Positions 35,140 through 43,414 are shown, counted from the stretch's first letter. The stretch: DNA of 64,000 nt from Amycolatopsis sp. WQ 127309 (GCF_023023025.1 NZ_CP095481.1:806001-870000); one strand, 5' to 3'. The notes: a model not told the origin generated them from the letters alone. Numbers and translations: made by a program.

Positions 35140-36042
35140 ATGCCTACGCTGCGCGCGCTGGAGTGCCTGGTCGCCGTGCTGGACGCGGGGTCGATCACCG
35201 AAGCGGCCGCGCGGCTGCACCTGTCGCAGCCCGCGCTGTCCCACCAGATCGGCGCGCTCGAGCGCGAACTGGGCACGCCGGTGCTCGAACGGCTGCCGCG
35301 CGGGGTCCGGCCGACCGCGGTGGGCCGGGCGGTCCTGGCCGACGCGCGCGCGGCGCTGGCGGCGGCCGAGCGGGTGGTTCGCACCGGCCGCGCGGTGGCG
35401 GGCGGCGGTGCCGGCACCCTCCGGATCGCGTGCGCGGAGTCCATGACCGCCGGGCTGCTCGCGCCGGTCCTGCGCGCCTGGCACCGGCACCGGCCGGGCG
35501 TGCTGATCACGCTCACCGAGACGACGAGCGCGGACGCCCTGGTCGCAGCGTTGGAGGCGGGCGAAGCGGACGTCGCGGTGGGGCCGCGGCCGAGCCGCCG
35601 GAGCGGGCACGAGGAGGCGGTGGGGCGCGAGGAGATCGTCCTGGCCCTGGCCACCGACCACCCGCTCGCCACCCGCGCGTCGGTGCCGATCACGGACCTG
35701 GCCGGGCTGCCGGTGGTCCACTACCACCCGGACAACGGCCTCGGCGGCTGGCTGGACGAGGTGGCGGCGGAGCACGGCACGGTGCTCGACGCGGTGATGC
35801 GGACGAAGCAGGCGGCGACGGCGGCCGAGCTGGCCGCGGCCGGCCTGGGGGTCGCGCTGGTCCCGACGACGGCGCTGACCCGCACGTTCGCCGGGGCGCT
35901 GCGGCGGCTGAAGCCCGCGCCGCACCGCGACGTCGTCACTTTCATCGTTACGCCGTCGGATTCGCTCGTCCGGCGGTTTCGTTCGGACGTGCGTCACCGC
36001 GGGATCACCGTCCCGGCCGCGCTACTGGACAAACTCTCCTGA
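35140..36042 (+). CDS. LysR-family transcriptional regulator
   Basis: Predicted 300 aa. The N-terminal HTH reads LRALECLVAVLDAGSITEAAARLHLSQPALSHQIGALERELG, followed by the two-lobed effector domain (LRIACAESMTAGLLAPVL, GLGVALVPTTAL). It is divergent from the degenerate SDR gene at 34332-35036, the usual LysR arrangement for its target. The effector is unknown. Confidence 0.92.
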   Translation: MPTLRALECLVAVLDAGSITEAAARLHLSQPALSHQIGALERELGTPVLERLPRGVRPTAVGRAVLADARAALAAAERVVRTGRAVAGGGAGTLRIACAESMTAGLLAPVLRAWHRHRPGVLITLTETTSADALVAALEAGEADVAVGPRPSRRSGHEEAVGREEIVLALATDHPLATRASVPITDLAGLPVVHYHPDNGLGGWLDEVAAEHGTVLDAVMRTKQAATAAELAAAGLGVALVPTTALTRTFAGALRRLKPAPHRDVVTFIVTPSDSLVRRFRSDVRHRGITVPAALLDKLS

Positions 36043-36248
36043 GTGACCCGTTAAATCCTGGTGAATGTGACAGATTCCCTACGAAGGTTTTGTGCCAACA
36101 GGACGAACTTCTCCGTCGCGGCCGGATTTCGCTGTGCCATTCGCCAAAGTTTGCTTCCATCGGATAGCTTGCTCCTACCGGCCAGTACCGGCGGTGGGGC
36201 CGATCGGGTGAGGGCGATCAGCGAAGATCGAGGGAAGCGGGGACGACC

Positions 36249-37418
36249 ATGCCGAAGCACCGGCCACGTCGCAAGAGCGCGCGTTCCGTTCGCCGGACCG
36301 CCGCCGCGCTCGCCGGTGGCGCGCTCGTCGTGCTGCCCACGCTGACCGCGGGCGGCCTGCCCGCGCCGGTCGTCGTGGCGAACACCGGGGACGCGCTGCT
36401 GCCCGGCCAGGCCGCGCCGCTGCAGCAGCCGAACATCGTCATGCCGCCGGTCGCGGTCGACGGCAGCCTGCCGCAGCCGCCCGTGCCGATGCCGCTGATC
36501 GTGCCGGGCGGGCACGCCGGCTCGGCGGGCATCTCCGGGCCGCTCGGCATCCCGGCCAGCATGCTCAAGGCGTACAAGAACGCCGCCGACATCCTGAACA
36601 AGGAACAGCCGGGCTGCCACATCGACTGGGCGCTGATCGCGAGCATCGGCCGCATCGAGTCGAACCACGCCCGCGGCGGGTACGTCAACGCGGCCGGCGA
36701 CACGCTGGAGCCGATCCTCGGCCCGGTGCTCAACGGCGCGGGCGCGTTCGCCGCGATCCCGGACACCGACGGCGGCAAGTACGACGGCGACGCGCTGTGG
36801 GACCGCGCGGTCGGCCCGACGCAGTTCATCCCGGCGACCTGGCGCGGCTACGCCTCCGACGGCAACGGCGACGGCGTCTCGAACCCGAACAACATCTACG
36901 ACGAGACCCTGGCCAGCGCGCGGTACTTGTGCTCGGGCGGGCTCGACCTCTCGACGGAGGCCGGCCAGCGCGTCGCCGTCCGCCGCTACAACAACTCCCA
37001 GTCCTATGTGGACACCGTGCTGGCGTGGGCCACGGCCTACCGCGGCGGGGTGGCGCAGCTGCCCGACAGCGACGTCCCGATCGGCACGCCGAGCGCCCCG
37101 GACAACGCCGCGGCCGGCGGCCCGGTCGGCGTCCCCGCCCCGCCCGCTCCGCCGGTGGTCACCGGCCCACCGGGGTCGCTCCCGCTGCCGGGCACGTCGA
37201 CGACGCCGACCACCTCGACGTCCCCGACGTCGCCGTCGACCTCGACCACCCCGACGACGTCGACCTCGCCGACCTCCACCACGCCGACAACGCCCACCAC
37301 GCCGCCGCCGTCGACCACGAGCACGACCACCCCGCCGCCGTCGACCACGGCGACGACCCCGGCGGACTCGGCGGAGACGCCCACCGAGACCTCCACCACG
37401 ACCAGCCCGACGGGCTGA
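36249..37418 (+). CDS. Secreted lytic transglycosylase with Thr/Ser/Pro-rich tail
   Basis: Predicted 389 aa. A basic N-terminus and signal segment are followed by a transglycosylase domain (about 100-265). The catalytic Glu is in ASIGRIESNHARGG, with VGPTQFIPATWRGYASDGNGDG and YNNSQSYVDTVL, as in MltB/SLT-like actinobacterial enzymes. It cleaves peptidoglycan glycan strands to anhydromuropeptides. From about residue 310 the protein is low-complexity TTSTSPTSP repeats and probably spans the wall or is glycosylated. It is followed closely by a small Cys/His protein gene. Confidence 0.88.
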   Translation: MPKHRPRRKSARSVRRTAAALAGGALVVLPTLTAGGLPAPVVVANTGDALLPGQAAPLQQPNIVMPPVAVDGSLPQPPVPMPLIVPGGHAGSAGISGPLGIPASMLKAYKNAADILNKEQPGCHIDWALIASIGRIESNHARGGYVNAAGDTLEPILGPVLNGAGAFAAIPDTDGGKYDGDALWDRAVGPTQFIPATWRGYASDGNGDGVSNPNNIYDETLASARYLCSGGLDLSTEAGQRVAVRRYNNSQSYVDTVLAWATAYRGGVAQLPDSDVPIGTPSAPDNAAAGGPVGVPAPPAPPVVTGPPGSLPLPGTSTTPTTSTSPTSPSTSTTPTTSTSPTSTTPTTPTTPPPSTTSTTTPPPSTTATTPADSAETPTETSTTTSPTG

Positions 37419-37423
37419 GCGCG

Positions 37424-37690
37424 GTGGAGCCGTTCCTGGTGCACATCCGCTGCGACACCGACGGCTACACCCACGCCGTCACCGAGGACGAGTTCGCGAC
37501 GGGCCGCCACGGCGGCCGGTTCCGCGCGATCTGCGGGCACGTCGTGCTGGCGGCCCCGATGATCGAGGCCCCGGGCCGCTTCGACCCGACGTGCCGCGAC
37601 ATCCTGCGCGGCGACACGACGCCGGCCGAGCCGTCGGTCCCGGCCCAGGAACGCCGCCGGTCACGGTGGCTGCGCACCACCCGCCGCTAG
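37424..37690 (+). CDS. Small hypothetical protein with Cys/His motifs
   Basis: Predicted 88 aa from GTG 37424 (MEPFLVHIRCDTDGYTHAVTEDEF), only five bases after the transglycosylase stop. It has CGHVVLAAP and CRDILRG, so three cysteines and several histidines could bind metal. It has no membrane segment. Coupling to the transglycosylase suggests co-expression; the function is unknown. Confidence 0.65.
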   Translation: MEPFLVHIRCDTDGYTHAVTEDEFATGRHGGRFRAICGHVVLAAPMIEAPGRFDPTCRDILRGDTTPAEPSVPAQERRRSRWLRTTRR

Positions 37691-37705
37691 ACCCGGTGCC
37701 GGTGG

Positions 37706-37749
37706 TCGTGAGTGGCAATGCGGGTTCTAACCCGAATTACCACTCACGA
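37706..37749. terminator. Nested palindrome, 'TCGTGAGTGG' family, copy 2
   Basis: The outer arms TCGTGAGTGG (37706-37715) and CCACTCACGA (37740-37749) are perfect. The inner CGGGTT-CT-AACCCG (37721-37734) is also perfect. Arms and core match the element at 10107..10150. It lies between two convergent genes and encodes the last residues and stop of the TetR gene on the minus strand. Probable bidirectional terminator. Confidence 0.8.
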
Positions 37750-38509
37750 GGGCCTGGATGCCGTCGAGCATGCGGTGCAGCCCGAACTCGTAGGCCGCTT
37801 CGCCCTGGGCCGCCGCCGTCCCGTCGAAGCCGCCGCCCAGCCAGGCGCGGTTGATCGCCGGGTGGCCCTCGACCGTGAAGTGGTTCTCCCAGAACGACGA
37901 CCGCTGGTGCCACCAGGCCTCGGTGGACTGTCCCGTGCTGCGCTCCAGGCGCGTGTTCTCCGCGCCCATGGCCGCGTTCGCGTCGACGTACGTGCCGATC
38001 CCGTTGGCCGCCGCGACGGCGTCCCGCGGCGGCAGGCCCAGACCGTCCATGATGGACAGCAGGTACTCCTGGCCGGCCAGCTGCCCGGGGCCCAGCGGCG
38101 GCCGCACCCGCGAGACCTCGCACAGCCACGGGTGGTTCCGGTAGGCGTCGCCGGTCCGCGACGCGTACAACGCCACCTGCTCGCGCCAGCCGGCCGGGCG
38201 CGGCTCGCCCGGCCCGGGCAGCCGCCGCTCGACGAGCACGTCGTCGACCATCAGGTCCACCAGCTCGGTCTTGCCCGGCACGTACGTGTAGAGCGTCATC
38301 GTGCCCGCGCCGAGCTCCTTGGCGACGCGGTGCATCGACGCGGCCGCGAGCCCGTCGGCGTCCGCGACCGTGATCGCCGCCGCGACGATCCGCTCGACCG
38401 TCAGCGTCGGCCGGCGGCCCCTCGTCGGTTCGGCACCGCCGCCCCGGGCGCGCCAGAGCAATCCGAGCGTGCGGTCGATGTTCTCGGCACCACTGCGTTC
38501 GGCGGTCAT
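37727..38509 (-). CDS. TetR/AcrR-family regulator with long C-terminal domain
   Basis: Predicted 260 aa. The HTH spans LTVERIVAAAITVADADGLAAASMHRVAKELGAGTMTLYTYVPGKTELVDLMVD, preceded by about 35 extra N-terminal residues. The C-terminal domain of about 160 residues (WREQVALYASRTGDAYRNHPWL) is the TetR_C-type seen in actinobacterial antibiotic-response regulators. Its tail VSGNSG is encoded by the palindrome. No adjacent transporter or divergent partner identifies a target. Confidence 0.9.
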   Translation of the reverse strand: MTAERSGAENIDRTLGLLWRARGGGAEPTRGRRPTLTVERIVAAAITVADADGLAAASMHRVAKELGAGTMTLYTYVPGKTELVDLMVDDVLVERRLPGPGEPRPAGWREQVALYASRTGDAYRNHPWLCEVSRVRPPLGPGQLAGQEYLLSIMDGLGLPPRDAVAAANGIGTYVDANAAMGAENTRLERSTGQSTEAWWHQRSSFWENHFTVEGHPAINRAWLGGGFDGTAAAQGEAAYEFGLHRMLDGIQALVSGNSG

Positions 38510-38615
38510 GCGCTCCCCTCGCTCCTCCCGGATCCTACCGGCGAACCGCCCTCACCTGGCACTTCAGGACGTTGGTCCCGTGAATCCGGACGCGCGTCCA
38601 CCTACCCTGGACCAC

Positions 38616-39029
38616 ATGACCGGACGCAAGCCGCCCAAGGTCTCCTTCCGCTGGTGGGTCGACCGCCAGATCAGCGAAGCGCGCGACCGCGGGGAGTTCG
38701 ACGACCTGCCCGGCACCGGCAAGCCGCTGCCGCCGCCCACCGGCAACGACGCCGCGACCGACTGGGTCCTGCGGCGGGTCCGGGCCGAGGGCCACGACAC
38801 CGCGGCGTTGCTGCCGCCCGCGCTGGCGCTCAAGCGCGAGGTGCAGGACCTGCCCGGCACCGTCGCCGGTGAGCGGACCGAACGGCGGGTGCGGGAGGTC
38901 GTCGAGGACCTCAACGAGCGGATCCGCCAGGCCTACCGCAACCACCTGTCCGGGCCGCCGCTCACCGTCGCGCCGGTCGACGTCGAAGAAGCGCTCGAGG
39001 ACTGGCGCCGGTCACGCGCCACGCCGTAA
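38616..39029 (+). CDS. DUF1992 (DnaJ-C28-like) domain protein
   Basis: Predicted 137 aa. The family signature is VDRQISEARDRGEFDDLPGTGKPLPPP near the N-terminus, followed by a helical region ending AYRNHLSGPP. The DUF1992 domain is shared with the eukaryotic DNAJC28 protein; its molecular role is not established. The gene is monocistronic and overlaps the convergent YidC-like gene by 18 bp. Confidence 0.88.
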   Translation: MTGRKPPKVSFRWWVDRQISEARDRGEFDDLPGTGKPLPPPTGNDAATDWVLRRVRAEGHDTAALLPPALALKREVQDLPGTVAGERTERRVREVVEDLNERIRQAYRNHLSGPPLTVAPVDVEEALEDWRRSRATP

Positions 39030-39677
39030 CCACGCGCGTTCCGCCGCGCTCCACGCGGTCGTCGTGAGCAGGTAGATCCCGGCGGCCTGCGGCACGACGA
39101 GCGTCGCGAGCACCGTGCCGTAGGGCAGCAGCCGCAGCAGCTTCCCGCCCGGCACCTCGGCCGCGCCGGCCGCGCGCTGCCGATCCTGCCAGCGCACGGA
39201 GAACCACGCGACGACGGCGAGCCCGGCCGCGATCACGAAGACGAGCGGGCTGCCGGCCAGGCCGTGCGCGCCCAGCGGCGTGCCGAACAGCGTCGCGCCG
39301 AGCAGCGAGTTGGGCTCGCCGCCGATCGTCGCCGTCGTGAAGACGCGGTACATCACCATGAAGAACGGCAGCTGCGCCAGCATCGGCAGGCAGCCGACGA
39401 ACATCGACGTGCCGCTCTCCTGCTGCAGCTTCGTCATCTCCGCGGCCAGGCGCTCCCGGTCCCGGCCGTGCTTGGTCTGCAGCGCCTTGATTTCGGGCAT
39501 CAGGACCGCCCGGGCGCGCTCGCCGCGGGCCGCCGCGCGGGCGAACGGGTGCAGCAGCAGCCGCACGGACAGGGTGAACAGGACGATGGCGAGCACCGCG
39601 GGAAGCGGGGTCAGCCAGTGGATCAGGTGGTACGCGCCGGAAACGGGCACGTCGAGAAAGCCGAACATGGGCAGCAC
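39012..39677 (-). CDS. Short YidC/Oxa1-family membrane insertase paralogue
   Basis: Predicted 221 aa with five hydrophobic segments. It has the Oxa1 core: a positively charged residue in the first core helix (SVRLLLHPFARAAARGE), LMPEIKALQTKHGRDRERL, and GCLPMLAQLPFFMVMYRVF. It lacks the long periplasmic domain and is shorter than the housekeeping actinobacterial YidC, so it is probably an accessory insertase. It is co-oriented with the downstream-coded DUF6412 protein, as is common in this phylum. Confidence 0.88.
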   Translation of the reverse strand: MLPMFGFLDVPVSGAYHLIHWLTPLPAVLAIVLFTLSVRLLLHPFARAAARGERARAVLMPEIKALQTKHGRDRERLAAEMTKLQQESGTSMFVGCLPMLAQLPFFMVMYRVFTTATIGGEPNSLLGATLFGTPLGAHGLAGSPLVFVIAAGLAVVAWFSVRWQDRQRAAGAAEVPGGKLLRLLPYGTVLATLVVPQAAGIYLLTTTAWSAAERAWLRRGA

Positions 39678-39729
39678 TCCGCATGAGTGAGAAGGAGAAG
39701 GGCAGGCGGAATGGCTGCGTGAAAGGGTT

Positions 39730-40002
39730 TTACGCAGCCGGGCTGCGGAAACCGGGTGCTCGTGGCCTGCTGCGTCCGGGTGCGCCTGGGTCGCGGAGCC
39801 GGATGGACTCGGCCCGGCGGGCGCGGCGGCGAGCGGCGGCGACGCGGCTGCGCGCCGGCACCGACCAGAGCGCGAGCTCGCTGCGCTGCGTGCTCCCGAC
39901 CAGCAGGACGACCAGGAGGCTCGCGGCGGCGAGGGAGGCGAAGGCGACCAGCGCGGTGGGGCTGATCAGCGCGGGGAACGCCAGCTCGAGCAACGTGTTC
40001 AC
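39730..40002 (-). CDS. Small membrane protein (DUF6412-like)
   Basis: Predicted 90 aa. One hydrophobic hairpin or long helix (about 10-37, ISPTALVAFASLAAASLLVVLLVG) is followed by a very basic Arg/Pro-rich tail. It is 52 bp upstream of the YidC-like gene on the same strand. The family name rests on this gene pairing and the overall layout rather than a motif. Confidence 0.6.
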   Translation of the reverse strand: MNTLLELAFPALISPTALVAFASLAAASLLVVLLVGSTQRSELALWSVPARSRVAAARRRARRAESIRLRDPGAPGRSRPRAPGFRSPAA

Positions 40003-40048
40003 GGCAGCCGTCCCCCTTCCTTCCGCTCCCAGCGTAGCCGAAGTGCTA

Positions 40049-40065
40049 ACAGCCCGATGGGCTGT
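40049..40065. promoter_or_regulatory. Palindrome between DUF6412-like and metallophosphoesterase genes
   Basis: ACAGCCC-GAT-GGGCTGT is a perfect 7-bp inverted repeat in a 74-bp divergent intergenic region, 12 bp before the start at 40077. It is likely an operator, or a hairpin in the 5' leader. Confidence 0.45.
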
Positions 40066-40076
40066 AACCTGGTTCG

Positions 40077-41198
40077 ATGAGAGGCCCTTTGCTCGCGGTG
40101 CCGATTCTGGCGCTGCTTCTGCTGTTCACCGTCCCGTGGTGGACGCTCGTTCTCGCGCCGGAGTGGGGTACCGCGGGCTTCGTCGCGGGTACTGCCCTGT
40201 TCGCGCTGGGCCTGGTGACGATGCCCGTCGCAATGGTCTTCGGCCACGGCAATCGCCAGCGTGACGGCGGCGCCCGTCTCGGCGACACGCTGCTCGCCGT
40301 CAGCTGGGTGCTGTTCACGTGGTCCGTGCTGAGCCTGGTGCTGCGCGTCGCGCTGCTCGGCGTCGACGACCCGGCGCGGTCGCGGATCGTCGCGGGCGCG
40401 GCGGCGCTCGTCGCCGTCACGTTGCTGGTGTACGGCAACCGCGTCGCGATGCGCGTGCCGCCGGTGAAGGCGACCGACGTCGTCATCCCGCGGCTCGGCC
40501 CGGCGCTCGACGGCCTGCGCGTCGCGGTGCTGACCGACACCCACTTCGGCCCGATCGACCGCACGAAGTGGTCGGAGAAGGTCGTCGCGGCGGTGAACGC
40601 GCTCGACGCGGACGTCGTCTGCCACGCCGGCGACCTCGCGGACGGCTCGGTGGCGCGGCGCCGCAAGCAGGTCGACCCGCTCGGCGGCGTCCAGGCCAAG
40701 CTCGGGCGGTTCTACATCACCGGCAACCACGAGTACTTCGGCGAGGCGCAGGGCTGGCTCGACCACATGGCCGGGCTCGGCTGGGACCCGCTGCACAACC
40801 GCTCGACGCTGCTGGAGCGCGGCGGCGACCGGATCGTGTTCGCCGGCATCGACGACCCGACGGGCGCGTCGTCCGGCCTGCCCGGCCACGGCCCCGACCT
40901 GCCCGCGGCGCTCGACGGCGTCCCGTCCGAGGTGCCGGTGGTGCTGCTCGCACACCAGCCGAAGCAGGTCGTGCAGGCCCGGGAAGCGGGCATCGACCTG
41001 CAGATCTCCGGGCACACGCACGGCGGCCAGATCTGGCCGTTCCACTACCTGGTGCGGCTGGACCAGCCGATGCTGTCCGGCCTCAAGCGGTTCGGCCCGA
41101 CCCAGCTGTACAACAGCCGGGGCACCGGGTTCTGGGGCCCGCCGTTCCGGGTCTTCGCGCCCAGCGAGATCACGCTCCTCACGCTGCGCCGCGCCTGA
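40077..41198 (+). CDS. Membrane-anchored metallophosphoesterase
   Basis: Predicted 373 aa. Four N-terminal membrane segments (about 1-125) are followed by a calcineurin-like domain with all metal motifs: LTDTHFG, HAGDLADG, ITGNHEY, LLAHQP and SGHTHGGQIWPF. It resembles YkuE/YaeI-type phosphoesterases, reported for some members to act on lipid or nucleotide phosphoesters. The end of the sequence folds back to FWGPPFRVFAPSEITLLTL, typical of the family. A hairpin terminator follows at once. Confidence 0.9.
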   Translation: MRGPLLAVPILALLLLFTVPWWTLVLAPEWGTAGFVAGTALFALGLVTMPVAMVFGHGNRQRDGGARLGDTLLAVSWVLFTWSVLSLVLRVALLGVDDPARSRIVAGAAALVAVTLLVYGNRVAMRVPPVKATDVVIPRLGPALDGLRVAVLTDTHFGPIDRTKWSEKVVAAVNALDADVVCHAGDLADGSVARRRKQVDPLGGVQAKLGRFYITGNHEYFGEAQGWLDHMAGLGWDPLHNRSTLLERGGDRIVFAGIDDPTGASSGLPGHGPDLPAALDGVPSEVPVVLLAHQPKQVVQAREAGIDLQISGHTHGGQIWPFHYLVRLDQPMLSGLKRFGPTQLYNSRGTGFWGPPFRVFAPSEITLLTLRRA

Positions 41199-41201
41199 GT
41201 C

Positions 41202-41227
41202 AGGCCGCCTCGACCCCGGGGCGGCCT
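41202..41227. terminator. Hairpin after metallophosphoesterase gene
   Basis: AGGCCGCC (41202-41209) pairs with GGCGGCCT (41220-41227) over a loop that itself contains CCCCGGG. It starts four bases after the stop codon. It is a compact GC-rich terminator without a T-run. Confidence 0.7.
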
Positions 41228-41242
41228 CTCTCCGGCGTCACC

Positions 41243-41275
41243 GACAAGTTTTTTTGTCTTGACAGTTTTTACACT
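41243..41275 (+). promoter_or_regulatory. AT-rich promoter/operator of the DUF998-hydrolase operon
   Basis: In otherwise GC-rich DNA, GACAA-GTTTTT-TTGTC (41243-41258) overlaps the palindrome TGTC-TT-GACA (41255-41264). TACACT (41270-41275) could serve as -10, 20 bp before the start. Two overlapping symmetric sites suggest control by a dimeric repressor of the MarR, PadR or ArsR kind, which is not encoded next to it. Confidence 0.5.
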
Positions 41276-41295
41276 CGGATGTCAGGCTGTGCGGC

Positions 41296-41940
41296 ATGAC
41301 CACCTCCCTGAGCCCCGCCCGCACCGCCGCGACGTCGGACGGCCGGACCCGCGCCCTGCTCGCCTGCGGCGTCCTCGCCGGACCCGTCTTCGTCCTGACC
41401 GGGCTGGTCCAGGGCCTGACGCGAGCGGGCTTCGACCTCACGCGGCACCCGGCGAGCCTGCTGTCCAACGGCTCGCTCGGCTTCATCCAGATCACGAACT
41501 TCCTGGTCAGCGGCCTGCTGACAATCGCGGCCGCCGCCGGGATCCGGCGGGCGCTACCCGGCCGGTGGGGGCCGGGATTCCTCGCCGTCTACGGCGTCGG
41601 CCTGCTCTGCGCCGGCGTCTTCCGGGCCGACCCGCAGGACGGCTTCCCGCTCGGCACGCCCGCCGGGCCGCCGGCGTCGGTGAGCTGGCACGGCACGCTG
41701 CACTTCGTCTGCGGCGGCCTCGGCTTCGCCGGCCTGGTCGCGGCGTGCTTCGTCATCGGCTCGCACCTCACGCCGGGGCGGGCCTGGTACGCGCGGATCA
41801 CCGGCGTGCTTTTCTTCCTCGGCTTCGCGGGCGTAGCGTCCGGTTCGACGAGCCCGGCCGTGACGCTCGGCTTCTGGGCGGCGGTCACCGTCGCCTGGCT
41901 CTGGCTCGCGACGACGTCAGCCCACCTGGCGCGGCGCTGA
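41296..41940 (+). CDS. DUF998-family integral membrane protein
   Basis: Predicted 214 aa with about six membrane segments. It has the pattern FDLTRHPASLLSNGSLGFIQITNF and CAGVFRADPQDGFPLGTP seen in DUF998 proteins. Function is unknown for the family. It is 28 bp upstream of an alpha/beta hydrolase gene on the same strand, and the two are probably one transcript from the AT-rich promoter. Confidence 0.82.
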   Translation: MTTSLSPARTAATSDGRTRALLACGVLAGPVFVLTGLVQGLTRAGFDLTRHPASLLSNGSLGFIQITNFLVSGLLTIAAAAGIRRALPGRWGPGFLAVYGVGLLCAGVFRADPQDGFPLGTPAGPPASVSWHGTLHFVCGGLGFAGLVAACFVIGSHLTPGRAWYARITGVLFFLGFAGVASGSTSPAVTLGFWAAVTVAWLWLATTSAHLARR

Positions 41941-41968
41941 AACCCCTACCGGACAAGGAGAAGTCCCC

Positions 41969-42766
41969 ATGAGCACGACGGTTTCCGCCGACGGCACCAA
42001 GATCGCCTACACCCGCGCCGGGTCCGGCCCCGCGCTCGTCCTCGTGGACGGCGCGATGTGCTACCGGGGGTCGTCCCCCAACGACGACCTGGCGAAGGAG
42101 CTGGCCGCTCACTTCACGGTCTACACCTACGACCGCCGAGGCCGCGGCGAGAGCACCGACACGACGCCGTACGCGGTCGAGCGCGAGGTCGAGGACCTCG
42201 AGGCGCTGATCGGGGAAGCGGGCGGCACTGCATTGTTGTTCGGCATCTCGTCGGGCGCCGCGCTGGCGCTGGAGGCGGTGGACCGCGGGCTCCCGGCGAC
42301 GAAGCTGGCGCTGTACGAACCGCCGTTCATCCTCGACGACACCCGCAAGCCGGTCCCGGCCGACTACGCGACCCGCCTGGACGAAGCCGTGGCGACGGGC
42401 AAGCGCGGCAAGGCGGTCAAGATCTTCATGAGGGAGGGCGTCGGCCTGAGCGGCGGCGTGGTCGCGATGATGCGGATCATGCCGTTCTGGTCGAAGCTCA
42501 AGCGAGTGGCCCACACCCTCCCGTACGACACGGCGGTGGTGGGTGACCACCAGTCGGGCGCCGCGCTGCCGTCCCCGGCGTGGCCGCAGGTGAAGATCCC
42601 GACGATGACCATCGACGGCGGCAAGAGCCCGGAGTGGATGCGCAACGGCGTGGCGGCGCTGGCGAAGGCCCTGCCGTCGGCGGACCACCGGACGTTGGCG
42701 GGCCAGACACACATCGTGAAGGCGGCGGCTCTGGCCCCGGTGCTGAGGGACTTCTTCCGCGGCTAG
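41969..42766 (+). CDS. Alpha/beta-fold hydrolase
   Basis: Predicted 265 aa. YDRRGRGESTDTTPY precedes the nucleophile elbow GISSGAALAL (Ser), with the His in GQTHIVKAAAL and an acid after IPTMTIDGGKSPEWM. Small cytoplasmic hydrolases of this kind act on esters or C-C bonds; the substrate is unknown. AAGGAG precedes the ATG. A 22-bp perfect palindrome begins directly at the stop codon. Confidence 0.87.
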   Translation: MSTTVSADGTKIAYTRAGSGPALVLVDGAMCYRGSSPNDDLAKELAAHFTVYTYDRRGRGESTDTTPYAVEREVEDLEALIGEAGGTALLFGISSGAALALEAVDRGLPATKLALYEPPFILDDTRKPVPADYATRLDEAVATGKRGKAVKIFMREGVGLSGGVVAMMRIMPFWSKLKRVAHTLPYDTAVVGDHQSGAALPSPAWPQVKIPTMTIDGGKSPEWMRNGVAALAKALPSADHRTLAGQTHIVKAAALAPVLRDFFRG

Positions 42767-42829
42767 GGAAGTCCGTGAATGCCACATCGAGGGACCAAGC
42801 GTCCGTGGATGTGGCATTCACGGACTTCC
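42767..42829. terminator. 22-bp perfect inverted repeat after hydrolase gene
   Basis: GGAAGTCCGTGAATGCCACATC (42767-42788) and its exact complement (42808-42829) flank a 19-base loop. It starts at the base after the hydrolase stop and ends 35 bp before the macro-domain start. It is the longest perfect stem in the window. It is likely a terminator, or part of a dispersed palindromic family. Confidence 0.8.
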
Positions 42830-42864
42830 GATTACCGGTGGACGGACCCGGGAACCTGGTCACC

Positions 42865-43386
42865 ATGAGCCCGTCCATCCGGATCGTCGAAGCCGACATC
42901 ACCACCCTCGACGTCGATGTCGTCGTCAACGCCGCCAACTCCTCGCTGCTGGGCGGGGGCGGCGTCGACGGGGCCATCCACCGCAAGGGCGGGCCCGCGA
43001 TCCTCGCCGCGTGCCGCGAACTGCGGGCCGGGCACTACGGGCGGGGGCTCAAGACCGGGCAGGCCGTCGCCACCACCGCCGGGAACCTGCCCGCGAAGTG
43101 GGTCGTGCACACCGTCGGGCCCGTGTGGTCCGCCGACGAAGACCGGTCAGGACTCCTCGCCGACTGCCACCGGAACTCGCTGAAGGTCGCTGACGAACTC
43201 CAAGCCAAGACCATCGCGTTTCCCGCCATTTCCACCGGGATCTACCGCTGGCCGATGGAGTCCGCCGCCGAGATCGCGCTCGCCACCGTCCGCGGAACAG
43301 CGACCGGTGTCGAGGAAATCGTCTTCGCGCTTCGCGGGGACGAAGCCGTCCGGGTCTTTCGCGCGTGTCACAACTCCCTTGCCTGA
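42865..43386 (+). CDS. Macro-domain ADP-ribosyl hydrolase
   Basis: Predicted 173 aa, MacroD type. NAANSSLLGGGGVDGAIHRKGG is the ADP-ribose pocket and catalytic loop, and FPAISTGIYRWPMESAAEIAL is the distal phosphate loop. It removes O-acetyl-ADP-ribose acetyl groups or mono-ADP-ribose from acidic residues. It is a stand-alone domain. ATG 42865 was chosen at the conserved start, although GGAACC upstream is a weak ribosome site. Confidence 0.93.
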   Translation: MSPSIRIVEADITTLDVDVVVNAANSSLLGGGGVDGAIHRKGGPAILAACRELRAGHYGRGLKTGQAVATTAGNLPAKWVVHTVGPVWSADEDRSGLLADCHRNSLKVADELQAKTIAFPAISTGIYRWPMESAAEIALATVRGTATGVEEIVFALRGDEAVRVFRACHNSLA

Positions 43387-43414
43387 GCGATCACCCAGCG
43401 GGCAAGGTGCAGGC

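Noticed and set aside
37187..37415. Tandem ACGTCGACC-like DNA repeats, possible minisatellite or CRISPR
   Set aside because: They are simply the codons of the Thr/Ser/Pro-rich tail of the transglycosylase, without spacers or regular units.
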